Assembly: GCF_015354315.1 (NCBI RefSeq)
Contig: NZ_JADKYY010000011.1
Span: 1-64,000 of the forward strand
Direction of reading: 5' to 3'
Origin: Planobacterium oryzisoli
GTDB taxonomy: Bacteria; Bacteroidota; Bacteroidia; Flavobacteriales; Weeksellaceae
Length of the DNA: 64,000 nt
This document shows, piece by piece, positions 44,354 to 53,171 of the stretch. Every line of letters starts with the position of its first letter. The stretch's first letter is position 1. Both the position numbers and the translations under genes were made by a program. Below the pieces are notes generated by a model that was not told where the DNA came from, did not search any database, and saw only the letters and a list, made by a program, of their open reading frames with translations.

Positions 44354-45067
44354 ATGTCAGCAGAAAAACAGGAACTTATAGAAAAAAATTTTTTGAGTGT
44401 TTTCAATGAAGTTTCTTTTAAGGAAATGTTATCAGAAGAGGATTTTAAGAAGTATATGGATGCGAAGAAAACGGTTCATATCCGTAAAGGAGAATTAGTA
44501 TTCGCAGAAGATGAAAATCCTAATGGAGTTTATTTCATCGAAAAAGGTACGGTTAAACTCTCTAAGTCTGGTGTATACGGAAAAGACCAAATTCTTCGAT
44601 TTATTAAAGATGGAGATTTAGTGGGTTACCGTTCCCTCCTGATAGGGGAAAACTTCCAGGCAAAGGCGGAAGCAATGTCCGATATTCAAGCGGTTTTTGT
44701 GCCAGGCGACGTTTTTTTACACATGCTAGAGGTGGATCCCAAGCTTTCCTTTGCAATGCTTCAGAAGTTTGCTTATGAGCTTGGAGAATCGTCCAATACA
44801 ATCACTTATCTTGCTCAAAAGACAGTTCGAGAGCGATTGGCCGAAGTTCTTTTGCTTTTAGAGCAAAAATTAGGTACAGATCCCGAAGGATTTATAAGAA
44901 TATCCTTGACCAGAGAGGAAATTGCCAATCTAATTGGAACCGCTACGGAAAGCGCCATTAGGTTGATTTCGGAATTTAAACACGACGAATTAATTGAAAC
45001 CGAGGGACGAAATATTAAAATCCTCAACCACGAGAAACTAATAAAGTTAGGTCACGTGGTGATGTAA
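44354..45067 (+). CDS. Crp/Fnr-family transcriptional regulator
   Basis: 237 residues. A cyclic-nucleotide-binding-like beta-roll (about 40-130, GVYFIEKGTVKL and GDLVGYRSLL) is joined by a long dimer helix to a C-terminal winged helix (LTREEIANLIGTATESAIRLI). The protein contains no cysteine at all, so it cannot carry an Fnr-type 4Fe-4S oxygen sensor. The ATG at 44354 follows the promoter and replaces a TTG at 44333 that overlaps the -7 box. Its divergent position beside ccoI suggests that it controls the oxidase cluster, as FixK does elsewhere; the signal is unknown. Confidence 0.9.
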   Translation: MSAEKQELIEKNFLSVFNEVSFKEMLSEEDFKKYMDAKKTVHIRKGELVFAEDENPNGVYFIEKGTVKLSKSGVYGKDQILRFIKDGDLVGYRSLLIGENFQAKAEAMSDIQAVFVPGDVFLHMLEVDPKLSFAMLQKFAYELGESSNTITYLAQKTVRERLAEVLLLLEQKLGTDPEGFIRISLTREEIANLIGTATESAIRLISEFKHDELIETEGRNIKILNHEKLIKLGHVVM

Positions 45068-45089
45068 CGCTGATAGATAACCTGTTATT

Positions 45090-45905
45090 ATGTCTGTTCA
45101 TTCTGAAATTAAAAAGGTTACAACGGAGACCTTGCGTAAGCTGAAGTTCGATAAAGAACGTATTACGATGCTTACTGCCTACGATTATACCACTGCTAAA
45201 ATGGTCGATGCCGGAGGCGTGGATTCCATACTGGTGGGTGATTCTGCTGCAAATGTGATGGCAGGGCACGAAACAACACTGCCCATTACATTAGACCAAA
45301 TGATCTACCACACACAATGTGTGGTGCGTGGAGTGGAACGTGCACTGGTGGTGGCGGATCTGCCTTTTGGAACCTATCAGAGTAATCCAGATAAAGCATT
45401 GGATTCCGCGGTACGTATGATGAAGGAGGGAGGAGCACATGCTATAAAGATTGAAGGAGGAGAGGAAATTGCAGACAGCATAAGAAAGATTGTGAATGCA
45501 GGAATTCCCGTAATGGCGCATTTGGGTTTAACGCCGCAGTCCATTTACCAATTTGGCACCTATAAGGTACGGGCCAAAGAGCAGCAGGAGGCAGATAGAC
45601 TTCTCAAAGATGCAAAACTAGTAGAAGAGCTAGGATGTTTTGCCTTAGTATTGGAGAAAATACCCGCAGACTTGGCCACTCAGGTTTCAAAGTCTCTATC
45701 CATCCCGACAATAGGAATAGGCGCTGGTGCTGGCTGTGACGGACAAGTTCTAGTGTACCACGACATGGTAGGAATGAATCAAGGATTTTCTCCTAAGTTT
45801 CTTAGACGGTATCTGGATCTATATAACGAGATTAGTGGAGCCGTATCCAAATACGTTTCCGATGTAAAATCGGGAGATTTTCCAAATGAAAATGAAAGTT
45901 ATTAA
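45090..45905 (+). CDS. panB: 3-methyl-2-oxobutanoate hydroxymethyltransferase (PanB)
   Basis: First committed enzyme of pantothenate synthesis, moving a hydroxymethyl group from methylene-THF to ketoisovalerate. TIM-barrel motifs include MLTAYDYTTAKMVDAGG, SILVGDSAANVM with its Mg-binding region, KIEGGEE, MAHLGLTPQS and GIGAGAGCDGQVLV. It is 271 residues. It starts 22 bases after the Crp/Fnr gene and its stop codon abuts the next ATG. The product feeds CoaBC further on in the pathway. Confidence 0.96.
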   Translation: MSVHSEIKKVTTETLRKLKFDKERITMLTAYDYTTAKMVDAGGVDSILVGDSAANVMAGHETTLPITLDQMIYHTQCVVRGVERALVVADLPFGTYQSNPDKALDSAVRMMKEGGAHAIKIEGGEEIADSIRKIVNAGIPVMAHLGLTPQSIYQFGTYKVRAKEQQEADRLLKDAKLVEELGCFALVLEKIPADLATQVSKSLSIPTIGIGAGAGCDGQVLVYHDMVGMNQGFSPKFLRRYLDLYNEISGAVSKYVSDVKSGDFPNENESY

Positions 45906-46235
45906 ATGAAAAATATTCAAACACTGCAAGCCATTGTCTCAGTGGGCGCGTTAGTATGCTTATTGGCAGGTTGGTTCCAATTTTTTAGTCCGGAAATAAA
46001 CAATTTCCTTTACCACAAGCTGTTTTATGTAATGATTGGACTAAGCTTCGCCCTTATGGCACCAATCCTTACCAATAAAAAATTTATTTATCCTATGTAT
46101 GCTGCAGCAGTTCTTAGCATCGTCGGGGTTTTTTTTCCTGAAGATAGTCCTTTGGCAATCCTTAAAACTATTGGTCTCTTTGCCGGTGTAATCATTTCTC
46201 TTTTTAACAGGCCACGCGTTCAAAGACGTTCGTAG
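45906..46235 (+). CDS. Small four-helix membrane protein, unknown function
   Basis: 109 residues that are almost entirely hydrophobic, with about four membrane helices and a basic C-terminus (NRPRVQRRS). The ATG directly follows the panB stop with no gap, so it is translated from the same transcript. No family is recognised and nothing visible links it to pantothenate metabolism. Confidence 0.65.
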   Translation: MKNIQTLQAIVSVGALVCLLAGWFQFFSPEINNFLYHKLFYVMIGLSFALMAPILTNKKFIYPMYAAAVLSIVGVFFPEDSPLAILKTIGLFAGVIISLFNRPRVQRRS

Positions 46236-46252
46236 CATAATTTACCGGCAGT

Positions 46253-46972
46253 ATGGCCCCGAATAATCACCAAAATTTTGATCCAGAGCAGATTGCATAC
46301 GAAGACAACCACATAATTATAATTAATAAAAAGGTGGGTCAGCTTGTGCAGGGGGATAAGACAGGGGATTTGTCCTTACTTGACCACATCAAATCCTATA
46401 TTAAGACGCGGAATCAAAAGTCAGGCAATGTTTTTCTAGGTTTGGTTCATCGCATTGACCGGCCCACCAGTGGACTGGTTATCTATGCAAAAACCTCCAA
46501 AGCCCTTTCGCGACTGACCGTGATGGTCAAAGACCGAGAGATAAAGAAAGTGTATTGGGCGCTAGTGGAAAAAGCCGACCTGGCACCAAGTGCTACACTT
46601 GTTCATTACTTGCAGAAAAATGAAAAAACCAATAAGAGCGTAGTTTTTCCCCGGCCTACTTCGGGAGCCAAGGAGGCGCGACTACACTATACTAAGCTGA
46701 TGGATCTTGATAACTATAGCCTCCTAGAAATAGAATTATTCACTGGGCGCCATCATCAGATTCGTGCGCAGCTTTCTAAAACCGGTGTGCCCATAAAGGG
46801 AGATCTAAAATACGGTGCTTCACGTTCCAATCCTGACGGAGGTATTTCGCTTCACGCGCGCGCTCTAGAGTTTACTCACCCAGTTAACAAAACTACAATT
46901 AGCGTTACTGGTGCACTGCCCAATGAAGTGTTATGGAATGTAGTAAAAGCACAAAAAAAGCTCAGTCAATAA
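46253..46972 (+). CDS. RluA-family pseudouridine synthase
   Basis: RNA modification enzyme isomerising uridine to pseudouridine in rRNA or tRNA. The catalytic aspartate lies in HRIDRPTSG (near residue 70), preceded by the conserved NKKVGQLVQGD segment. TGRHHQIRAQL is the second family motif. At 239 residues it lacks the N-terminal S4 domain of RluC and RluD, so the target site cannot be assigned. It is third in panB-membrane protein-pseudouridine synthase; its stop lies in the aconitase terminator hairpin. Confidence 0.92.
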   Translation: MAPNNHQNFDPEQIAYEDNHIIIINKKVGQLVQGDKTGDLSLLDHIKSYIKTRNQKSGNVFLGLVHRIDRPTSGLVIYAKTSKALSRLTVMVKDREIKKVYWALVEKADLAPSATLVHYLQKNEKTNKSVVFPRPTSGAKEARLHYTKLMDLDNYSLLEIELFTGRHHQIRAQLSKTGVPIKGDLKYGASRSNPDGGISLHARALEFTHPVNKTTISVTGALPNEVLWNVVKAQKKLSQ

Positions 46973-46986
46973 AAATTGACTGAGCT
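46953..46986 (-). terminator. Rho-independent terminator of aconitase
   Basis: AGCTCAGTCAA (46959-46969) pairs perfectly with TTGACTGAGCT (46976-46986). On the minus strand it is followed by a T-run (plus A-run at 46953-46959). The stem includes the last codons of the convergent pseudouridine synthase gene. Confidence 0.88.
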
Positions 46987-47006
46987 ATATCTGAAACTAG
47001 TTGCTT

Positions 47007-49277
47007 TTATTTATTTGCTTCCATTGCAATCAGGTTAAGTGCTGAACCAGCTCTAAACCATCCGATTTGCTGATCGTTATAGGTGTGGTTGGCTATAATG
47101 ATATCTTTGGTTCCGTCCGAATGTACTATTTCTAGTGTAAGAGGACGGCCCGGCGCAAATTGATCAAGATCTAAGAAATTAAAAATATCGTCTTCTCTAA
47201 TCTTATCGTAGTCGGCTTTATCTGCAAAAGTAAGACCTAGCATACCCTGCTTTTTAAGATTGGTTTCGTGAATTCTTGCAAAAGACTTAACCAACACAGC
47301 CTTGACCCCTAAATGTCTTGGTTCCATTGCTGCATGTTCCCTTGAAGATCCCTCACCGTAATTCTCATCACCTACTACAATGGATGGTATGCCAGCGGCT
47401 TTGTATGCTCTTGCTACATTAGGCACCTCATCAAACTGACCGGTAAGTTGATTTTTAACTTTATTGGTCTCCATATTGAAGGCATTGACCGCTCCGATAA
47501 GCATATTGTTAGAAATGTTATCTAAGTGGCCTCGGTATTTTAACCATGGTCCAGCCATAGAAATATGGTCTGTGGTACATTTGCCAAATGCCTTTATTAA
47601 TAGTCTTGCGCCGGAAATGTTTTCTCCATTCCAAGCTGAAAATGGTTCGAGTAACTGTAGTCTGTCTGAATTAGGATCCACCAGTACTTGAACGGAAGAG
47701 CCGTCTTGTGAAGGAGCTTGGTATCCATTGTCTCCAACGTCAAAACCGCGTGGAGGCAACTCAAAACCATTGGGTTCATTTAGGTGTACCTGTTCGCCTT
47801 GGGCATTTGTTAGACTGTCGGTTATAGGGTTAAAGTCCAAGCGCCCGGATATGGCTACCGCTGCAACCATTTCTGGTGATGCCACAAAAGCATGCGTATT
47901 TGGGTTCCCGTCTGCCCTTTTTGCAAAATTTCGGTTAAAAGAATGTATTATAGAATTTTTTTCTCCTTTTTCCGCGCCTTCTCTATCCCACTGACCAATA
48001 CATGGTCCACAAGCATTGGTGAATATACGTGCATTTTCAAATTTTCTAAACGAATCCAAAAGTCCGTCACGTTCGGCAGTATATTTGACTTGCTCCGAAC
48101 CTGGATTGATTCCCAAGATAGCTTTTGGTTTCACACCTTTCGAAACTGCGTCTTCTACTATGGAAGCAGCACGGGAAAGATCCTCGTAAGAAGAATTAGT
48201 ACAAGATCCTATCAACGCCCATTCTACATCTAAAGGCCATCCGTTAAGCTCAGCCTTTTCTTTAAATTCCGCTACAGGTGTAGCTAAATCTGGAGTAAAA
48301 GGACCATTAAGATGTGGGGTAAGCTCAGAGAGATTAATTTCTATTACCTGATCGAAGTATAGTTCTGGATTGGCGTACACTTCAGGATCCGCTGTAAGGT
48401 GCTCAGCGATCTGGTCGGCAGCAGCCACTACATCTTGTCTGCCTGTCGCAGCCAAATATCTTCGCATAGAATCGTCGTAACCAAAGGTTGAGGTTGTAGC
48501 CCCAATCTCTGCACCCATATTACATATCGTACCTTTACCTGTCGCGCTCATTGATGTAGCGCCTTCACCGAAATATTCGACAATACACCCTGTTCCTCCT
48601 TTCACCGTTAAAATTCCGGCTACCTTGAGGATAACATCTTTGGCACTTGTCCATCCGTTGAGTTTTCCTGTTAACTTTACACCAATCAACTTTGGCATTT
48701 TTAGTTCCCATGCCATTCCGGCCATCACATCTACTGCGTCCGCTCCTCCGACACCAATGGCAACCATTCCAAGTCCACCCGCATTTACAGTATGCGAATC
48801 CGTACCAATCATCATTCCGCCGGGAAATGCATAATTCTCAAGAACTACCTGGTGGATAATACCTGCTCCTGGCTTCCAGAAGCCAATTCCGTATTTATCA
48901 CATACAGAGCTTAAGAAATTAAATACTTCAGAGTTTTTATTGATAGATTCTTGTAAATCCCTTTCAGCGCCAACTTTTGCCTGAATTAAATGGTCGGCAT
49001 GAGCCGTTGAAGGAACCGCAACTTTGGCTTTGCCAGCTTGCATAAATTGCAATAAAGCCATTTGCGCAGTTGCATCCTGCATGGCTACTCTATCCGGGGC
49101 AAAATCCACATAAGAGTTACCTCTCTCATAAGCTTCAGTGGCATTTCCTTGCCAAAGGTGCGTGTAAAGGATTTTCTCTGATAGTGTAAGAGGTTTTCCT
49201 ACTGCCGATCTAGCCGCCGCCACTCGCTCAGGATACTTCTCGTACACTTTTTTGATCATATCAATGTCAAAAGTCAT
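47007..49277 (-). CDS. acn: Aconitate hydratase
   Basis: TCA-cycle enzyme isomerising citrate to isocitrate through a 4Fe-4S cluster. It is of the mitochondrial type (about 756 residues). Cluster and active-site segments include [18 protein letters not shown] with two cluster cysteines, and [11 protein letters not shown]. The swivel domain has [15 protein letters not shown]. The ATG at 49277 gives [12 protein letters not shown]; the frame stays open to 49355, but those residues are unconserved and cover the promoter. Its 4Fe-4S cluster makes it, like the class I fumarase, vulnerable to oxidants. Confidence 0.96.
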   Translation of the reverse strand: MTFDIDMIKKVYEKYPERVAAARSAVGKPLTLSEKILYTHLWQGNATEAYERGNSYVDFAPDRVAMQDATAQMALLQFMQAGKAKVAVPSTAHADHLIQAKVGAERDLQESINKNSEVFNFLSSVCDKYGIGFWKPGAGIIHQVVLENYAFPGGMMIGTDSHTVNAGGLGMVAIGVGGADAVDVMAGMAWELKMPKLIGVKLTGKLNGWTSAKDVILKVAGILTVKGGTGCIVEYFGEGATSMSATGKGTICNMGAEIGATTSTFGYDDSMRRYLAATGRQDVVAAADQIAEHLTADPEVYANPELYFDQVIEINLSELTPHLNGPFTPDLATPVAEFKEKAELNGWPLDVEWALIGSCTNSSYEDLSRAASIVEDAVSKGVKPKAILGINPGSEQVKYTAERDGLLDSFRKFENARIFTNACGPCIGQWDREGAEKGEKNSIIHSFNRNFAKRADGNPNTHAFVASPEMVAAVAISGRLDFNPITDSLTNAQGEQVHLNEPNGFELPPRGFDVGDNGYQAPSQDGSSVQVLVDPNSDRLQLLEPFSAWNGENISGARLLIKAFGKCTTDHISMAGPWLKYRGHLDNISNNMLIGAVNAFNMETNKVKNQLTGQFDEVPNVARAYKAAGIPSIVVGDENYGEGSSREHAAMEPRHLGVKAVLVKSFARIHETNLKKQGMLGLTFADKADYDKIREDDIFNFLDLDQFAPGRPLTLEIVHSDGTKDIIIANHTYNDQQIGWFRAGSALNLIAMEANK

Positions 49278-49316
49278 ATCTATAAGTATTTGAATTATCG
49301 TAAAAATTTTAATCTT

Positions 49317-49324
49317 CAAAATTA
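49317..49324 (-). promoter_or_regulatory. TAnnTTTG -7 box of aconitase
   Basis: Minus-strand TAATTTTG lies 39 bases before the ATG at 49277 and inside the rejected N-terminal extension. Confidence 0.45.
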
Positions 49325-49425
49325 CGAAAAAAAATGGGGCCTTGTGGAATCCCAATTATTTAGATTTCGTATAAATAAAATGGTTCGTTTCTATACACTA
49401 GCAGTCATTTGGAAAAAATTGGCTG

Positions 49426-49433
49426 TATATTTG
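49426..49433 (+). promoter_or_regulatory. TAnnTTTG -7 box of the WG-repeat gene
   Basis: TATATTTG lies 16 bases before the ATG at 49450. Confidence 0.5.
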
Positions 49434-49449
49434 CTACACCAAGCAGCAA

Positions 49450-50190
49450 ATGAGGAACACGTTCAAACTATTCTTATTTTTGTTTTCTATAGTGTCACTG
49501 ACTTCGCAGGGGCTGAAAGCGTCTTTTCAAACAGAGCTCGGGCCTACACCGGGTCACTTCATAGCAGACACTGTCAAAATTAGGTCTGTTGCCGATTGGA
49601 TACCTAAACGTATTGGTAATAAATTCGGCTATGTTCATAGAGATGGCGTTAAAACAATAAAGGCTCGCTTTTCCCATGTTAGTTTCTTTGCTGAAGACTG
49701 TACTTTGTTACATTCAATAAATCCAGAAGTAAGAAAGTACGGAACCTCTAAGTATGCTACGGTTCGTTTTGAAGGTAAAGATTATAGAATAGACCAAAAT
49801 GGAACACTGCTTTATTTATATAACAAAGAGGATTTAGGATTATGTCCCTTAGTGTTTAAGGAACAAAGGTTTTTTTCTTTTGTTAGAAATGGCTTTTACG
49901 GACTCGTAGAAAAGGCAACTTTTTTTGATGAAACAGACTACCGTCAGTACGTAATTTATCCCCAGTTCCAATATCTACATGTTTTAGAAGGAGATGATTT
50001 AGATAATCCTATGCTTATAGCCGTAAAGGATAACAAATTTGGGGTTATTACTATAGAGGGCAAGATTGTCATCCCTTTCCTCTATGACGACATTAAACGC
50101 AATTACGCTTGGAAATTAGGAGGTCTATTCGAAGTGAGTCTTGATGCAAAAGAATATTTTTTTGTAGACGTGCATAATCGTAAATACTAA
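49450..50190 (+). CDS. Secreted WG-repeat-like protein, unknown function
   Basis: 246 residues with an N-terminal signal peptide (about 1-20, ending near TSQG). The mature protein has repeated segments NKFGYVHRDGVKTI, NGFYGLVEK and NKFGVITIEGKIVIPFLYDDI, typical of WG (KWG leptospira-type) repeats that form beta-rich surfaces. Such proteins are common and uncharacterised in Bacteroidota. It is a single gene preceding the TPP riboswitch by about 30 bases, with no sign that it is part of the thiamine unit. Confidence 0.75.
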   Translation: MRNTFKLFLFLFSIVSLTSQGLKASFQTELGPTPGHFIADTVKIRSVADWIPKRIGNKFGYVHRDGVKTIKARFSHVSFFAEDCTLLHSINPEVRKYGTSKYATVRFEGKDYRIDQNGTLLYLYNKEDLGLCPLVFKEQRFFSFVRNGFYGLVEKATFFDETDYRQYVIYPQFQYLHVLEGDDLDNPMLIAVKDNKFGVITIEGKIVIPFLYDDIKRNYAWKLGGLFEVSLDAKEYFFVDVHNRKY

Positions 50191-50200
50191 ATTAATTTCC

Positions 50201-50208
50201 TATTTTTG
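50201..50208 (+). promoter_or_regulatory. TAnnTTTG -7 box upstream of the TPP riboswitch
   Basis: TATTTTTG lies 11 bases before the riboswitch, right for starting a transcript that contains the whole aptamer. Confidence 0.55.
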
Positions 50209-50218
50209 TAATCAAATT

Positions 50219-50292
50219 AAAGGGGTGCTGCGTAAAGCGGCTGAGATTATACCCGATGAACCTCGAACAGGTAATGCTGTTTAGGGAATCAG
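50219..50292 (+). ncRNA. TPP riboswitch (THI element)
   Basis: The leader has the conserved thiamine pyrophosphate aptamer: GGGGTGC (50222-50228), CTGAGA (50241-50246), TACCC (50250-50254), TGAACCT (50257-50263), GGTAATGC (50270-50277) and AGGGAA (50283-50288), in the right order. GGGGT pairs with ACCC to form helix P2. It should repress the downstream TonB receptor when TPP is abundant. The same GGGGT can also pair with ACCCC at 50319-50323. Confidence 0.95.
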
Positions 50293-50357
50293 GAATTAAG
50301 TTTCCGTATATCTTTTTGACCCCTTTTATTCCGTTAAATTAAAAACAATTTATAAGA

Positions 50358-52463
50358 ATGAAAGGATTTTTTATTTCTGGGCTCATTGCTGGGCCGCTAG
50401 TTTTTTCACAAGTTTCAGGGGATTCGATCTCAATGGGGGAAGGCCGAATTGAGGCCATTGAATTTACCCGTCGGTTACCAGTAACCAAAGAAGTTCTTAA
50501 TGTTTCCGCAGATTTGCAGGATAAAAACCTGGGCCAGGACCTACCGGTTTTACTAAAAAACCAAACTTCAGTAGTTGCCACTTCAGATGCAGGTAACGGG
50601 ATAGGATACACGTCGCTTAGAATTAGGGGAGTTTCACCAGGTTCCATAAATGTGATGCTAAATGGTGTACCGTATAATGACTCTGAATCTCAAGGAACGT
50701 TTTTCGTGAATGTGCCCGATTTAACTAGCTCGGCGGGACAGATAGTAATTCAGCGTGGAGTCGGCACCTCAACCAATGGAGTAGCTGCGTTTGGAGCGAG
50801 TGTTAATATTCTCACCAAAGACCCTTCCCCTGCGCCCTATGTGCGTGGTGAGAACTCTTTGGGATCATTCAATACCCAAAAGTATGCATTAGAAATTGGC
50901 TCGGGCACATTTTTTAAAAAGCGGTTTTCTGTAATGGGACGATTCAGCAAGATTCAATCCGACGGTTATATAGAACGGGCGTCCTCTAATTTAAATTCTT
51001 ATAACCTCACAAGCATGTATAAGCACAACAAAACCTTGGTGCGACTCATGGTATTTGGTGGAAAGGAAAAAACGTATCAAGCGTGGAATGGGGTAGATAG
51101 ACAAACATGGGAGGACAATCCTCGTTTTAACAGTGCCGGTGCTATTTACGATGATGCGTGGGAGAACATTGTGGACTTCTACTCTAATGAAACAGATAAT
51201 TACAGGCAAAATCACACCCATCTTACATGGAAACAGTTGTTATCGGACCAGTGGAACATTGAGACAACTCTTCACCATACCCGAGGAAAGGGGTATTATG
51301 AAAACTACAAACAGGACGCAGATTATTCCAAGTATAATTTAACGGATTATGCAGGGTCTTCAGACTTCATTCGTAAAAAATGGCTAGACAATAATTTTTA
51401 CGGTATAGTTTCCAATGCCAATGCCTCATTTTCCAATGTAGAACTACAGCTTGGTTTGGTGGCAAACCAGTACAGTGGTTGGCACTACGGTAGGGTTAAC
51501 GACGTTTTTGTGCCTGAAATTTCTGAATATGAGTATTACCGAAATTACTCGTTGAAAAATGAAGTTTCAGGATATATGAAATCCATTTTCCATTCTGATA
51601 AATTCTCGTGGTTTGGAGACTTGCAAGTCCGAACGATTGACTATTCCACAAGAATTGATTTAGAAGGAGACGGTGAGGGAGGAAATATCAATAGTTATTG
51701 GACTTTTTTTAATCCTAAATTTGGGGTAAGTTACCAATTGGGCATAGGCAGGTTGTATTTATCTTATGCAAAGGCTATGCGTGAACCCAACCGAGATGAC
51801 CTGCTCTCTGATCCCACGACTAGGGCTGAAAAACTGCATGACTTCGAATTAGGGATTGAGGGCAGAATGAACAGCTCACTAATTTTTGCGGCGAACGTAT
51901 TTCATATGTTCTATAAGGATCAACTGGTCTTATCCGGAGCTATTAATGATATTGGAGAATTTATAAGAACAAATTCCGGACGTTCCTTCCGGCAAGGTCT
52001 TGAGATTTCTTCCAGGTTTAGTTTAACTGAAAAATGGGAGTTTTTAGCCAATGCCACATTTAGTCGTAATATCAATGTCGATTTCAAATCGGAAGAACAA
52101 TCCGAAATAGCCGACTTGGGAAGAACACCAATAGCATTTTCACCCGAATCAATGGCTAACCTAAAGGTAACCTATAAGCCCAACCATCAGTTTCGATTCT
52201 CACTTTCTAATCAGTATGTTGGAAAACAATACCTAGATAATACAGGGAACGATGCGCTTACGACTGATGCCTATCTTTTAAATGATTTTATGGCGGGTTA
52301 TGAAGTGGAACTCAATAAAATTGGACTTGAAATAAACGTTTTGCTAAATAATATTTTTGATCAAAAATATGTGAACAACGGATACGTGTACGATGGAGAA
52401 CCCTACTATTTTGCTCAAGCAGGACGGAATTTCCTATTAGGTGTTGCAGTTAATTTTAAATAA
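50358..52463 (+). CDS. TPP-riboswitch-controlled TonB-dependent receptor (probable thiamine uptake)
   Basis: Outer membrane active transporter of 701 residues. A signal peptide (about 1-17) is followed by a plug domain (about 40-160; DAGNGIGYTSLRIRGVSPGS and VMLNGVPYNDSESQG). A 22-strand barrel ends at GVAVNFK. It lacks the carboxypeptidase-like extension of SusC proteins. Control by a TPP riboswitch identifies it as a thiamine or thiamine-precursor importer of the kind predicted in Bacteroidota. It is the only gene in the unit; no thi biosynthesis genes follow. Confidence 0.92.
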   Translation: MKGFFISGLIAGPLVFSQVSGDSISMGEGRIEAIEFTRRLPVTKEVLNVSADLQDKNLGQDLPVLLKNQTSVVATSDAGNGIGYTSLRIRGVSPGSINVMLNGVPYNDSESQGTFFVNVPDLTSSAGQIVIQRGVGTSTNGVAAFGASVNILTKDPSPAPYVRGENSLGSFNTQKYALEIGSGTFFKKRFSVMGRFSKIQSDGYIERASSNLNSYNLTSMYKHNKTLVRLMVFGGKEKTYQAWNGVDRQTWEDNPRFNSAGAIYDDAWENIVDFYSNETDNYRQNHTHLTWKQLLSDQWNIETTLHHTRGKGYYENYKQDADYSKYNLTDYAGSSDFIRKKWLDNNFYGIVSNANASFSNVELQLGLVANQYSGWHYGRVNDVFVPEISEYEYYRNYSLKNEVSGYMKSIFHSDKFSWFGDLQVRTIDYSTRIDLEGDGEGGNINSYWTFFNPKFGVSYQLGIGRLYLSYAKAMREPNRDDLLSDPTTRAEKLHDFELGIEGRMNSSLIFAANVFHMFYKDQLVLSGAINDIGEFIRTNSGRSFRQGLEISSRFSLTEKWEFLANATFSRNINVDFKSEEQSEIADLGRTPIAFSPESMANLKVTYKPNHQFRFSLSNQYVGKQYLDNTGNDALTTDAYLLNDFMAGYEVELNKIGLEINVLLNNIFDQKYVNNGYVYDGEPYYFAQAGRNFLLGVAVNFK

Positions 52464-52498
52464 AGTAGGAAAGAAAAACACCTTTGAGTCTAGAAAGT

Positions 52499-52532
52499 TT
52501 GGGGGACTATTCCCACTAATGTTCTAAATTTG
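52499..52532 (+). promoter_or_regulatory. TTG-N23-TAnnTTTG promoter of the HU-like gene
   Basis: TTG (52499-52501) and TAAATTTG (52525-52532) are 23 bases apart. The box ends six bases before the ATG at 52539, giving a near-leaderless transcript. Confidence 0.55.
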
Positions 52533-52538
52533 CAGTGC

Positions 52539-53111
52539 ATGAAAATTACTGACTCTATATTAGAACTGCTCAAACATTCTGAGAAAGTTGCACTCCCGGG
52601 TTTTGGTTTATTTCGCTTGTCCCGCGCTGAGGCGGTTCTACTTAAGAAGGAAGAGAGCTTGTTACCCCCTTCGTATAAGGTAGATTTGGAGATTGATTAT
52701 ACAGTTTGGGAGGAGGAATTGATATCGTACATTGCAACAAGAAACCACCAGCATCGTCAGCAAGTTGCCCTAGAGGTTGATAAACTTGCACAGTTTTGGA
52801 AAAACCAAATACAAGAAGGAGAAACCCGCATTGATATGACGCCCTTGGGAGCTTTATATTTAGAAGAAAATTCGCATGTATTTAAAGGCGTGCGGGTGGA
52901 TTCATTGCGGTCCGATCTTTATGGACTCCAGGAGATTAGTCTTCAAAAGCTGAAACGAGGTAAAACTTCGCAAAAACCCTATTATCCCACCTACCTTTGG
53001 TGGGGACTTTTAATCTTGCTATTGTTTTCTTTAGCGGTCTTCTTTATTCCGGAACTTAGAGAACTGGTATTGGGAAGTGCCACAGTGTTCGATAACAATC
53101 TGACTAAATAA
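52539..53111 (+). CDS. Membrane-anchored CCDC81-like HU-domain protein
   Basis: 190 residues. The N-terminal part (VALPGFGLFRLSRAEAVLL, about 17-35, and PPSYKVDLEIDY) matches the prokaryotic CCDC81-like HU domains found in Bacteroidota. A second, weaker HU-like segment may run to about residue 135. One membrane helix (152-170) and a short tail complete it. Longer relatives usually carry a C-terminal SPOR domain, which is absent here. The ATG at 52539 was chosen over a TTG within the promoter. It could bind nucleoid or septal components, but the function is unknown. Confidence 0.7.
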   Translation: MKITDSILELLKHSEKVALPGFGLFRLSRAEAVLLKKEESLLPPSYKVDLEIDYTVWEEELISYIATRNHQHRQQVALEVDKLAQFWKNQIQEGETRIDMTPLGALYLEENSHVFKGVRVDSLRSDLYGLQEISLQKLKRGKTSQKPYYPTYLWWGLLILLLFSLAVFFIPELRELVLGSATVFDNNLTK

Positions 53112-53171
53112 CTACCGAGCTGGAAGGTCAGACAGTTCACTATTTTCTAGTACCAATTAATAAACTATATC

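Noticed and set aside
44354-45067. Calling the Crp/Fnr protein a true oxygen-sensing Fnr
   Set aside because: It has no cysteines and therefore no Fe-S ligands of the Fnr type.
49278-49355. N-terminal extensions of aconitase, ccoI, prfA, queE, mlaD, fumC and metK in open frame
   Set aside because: In each case the extra residues are unconserved, and often they cover a TAnnTTTG promoter box; the internal start gives the family N-terminus.
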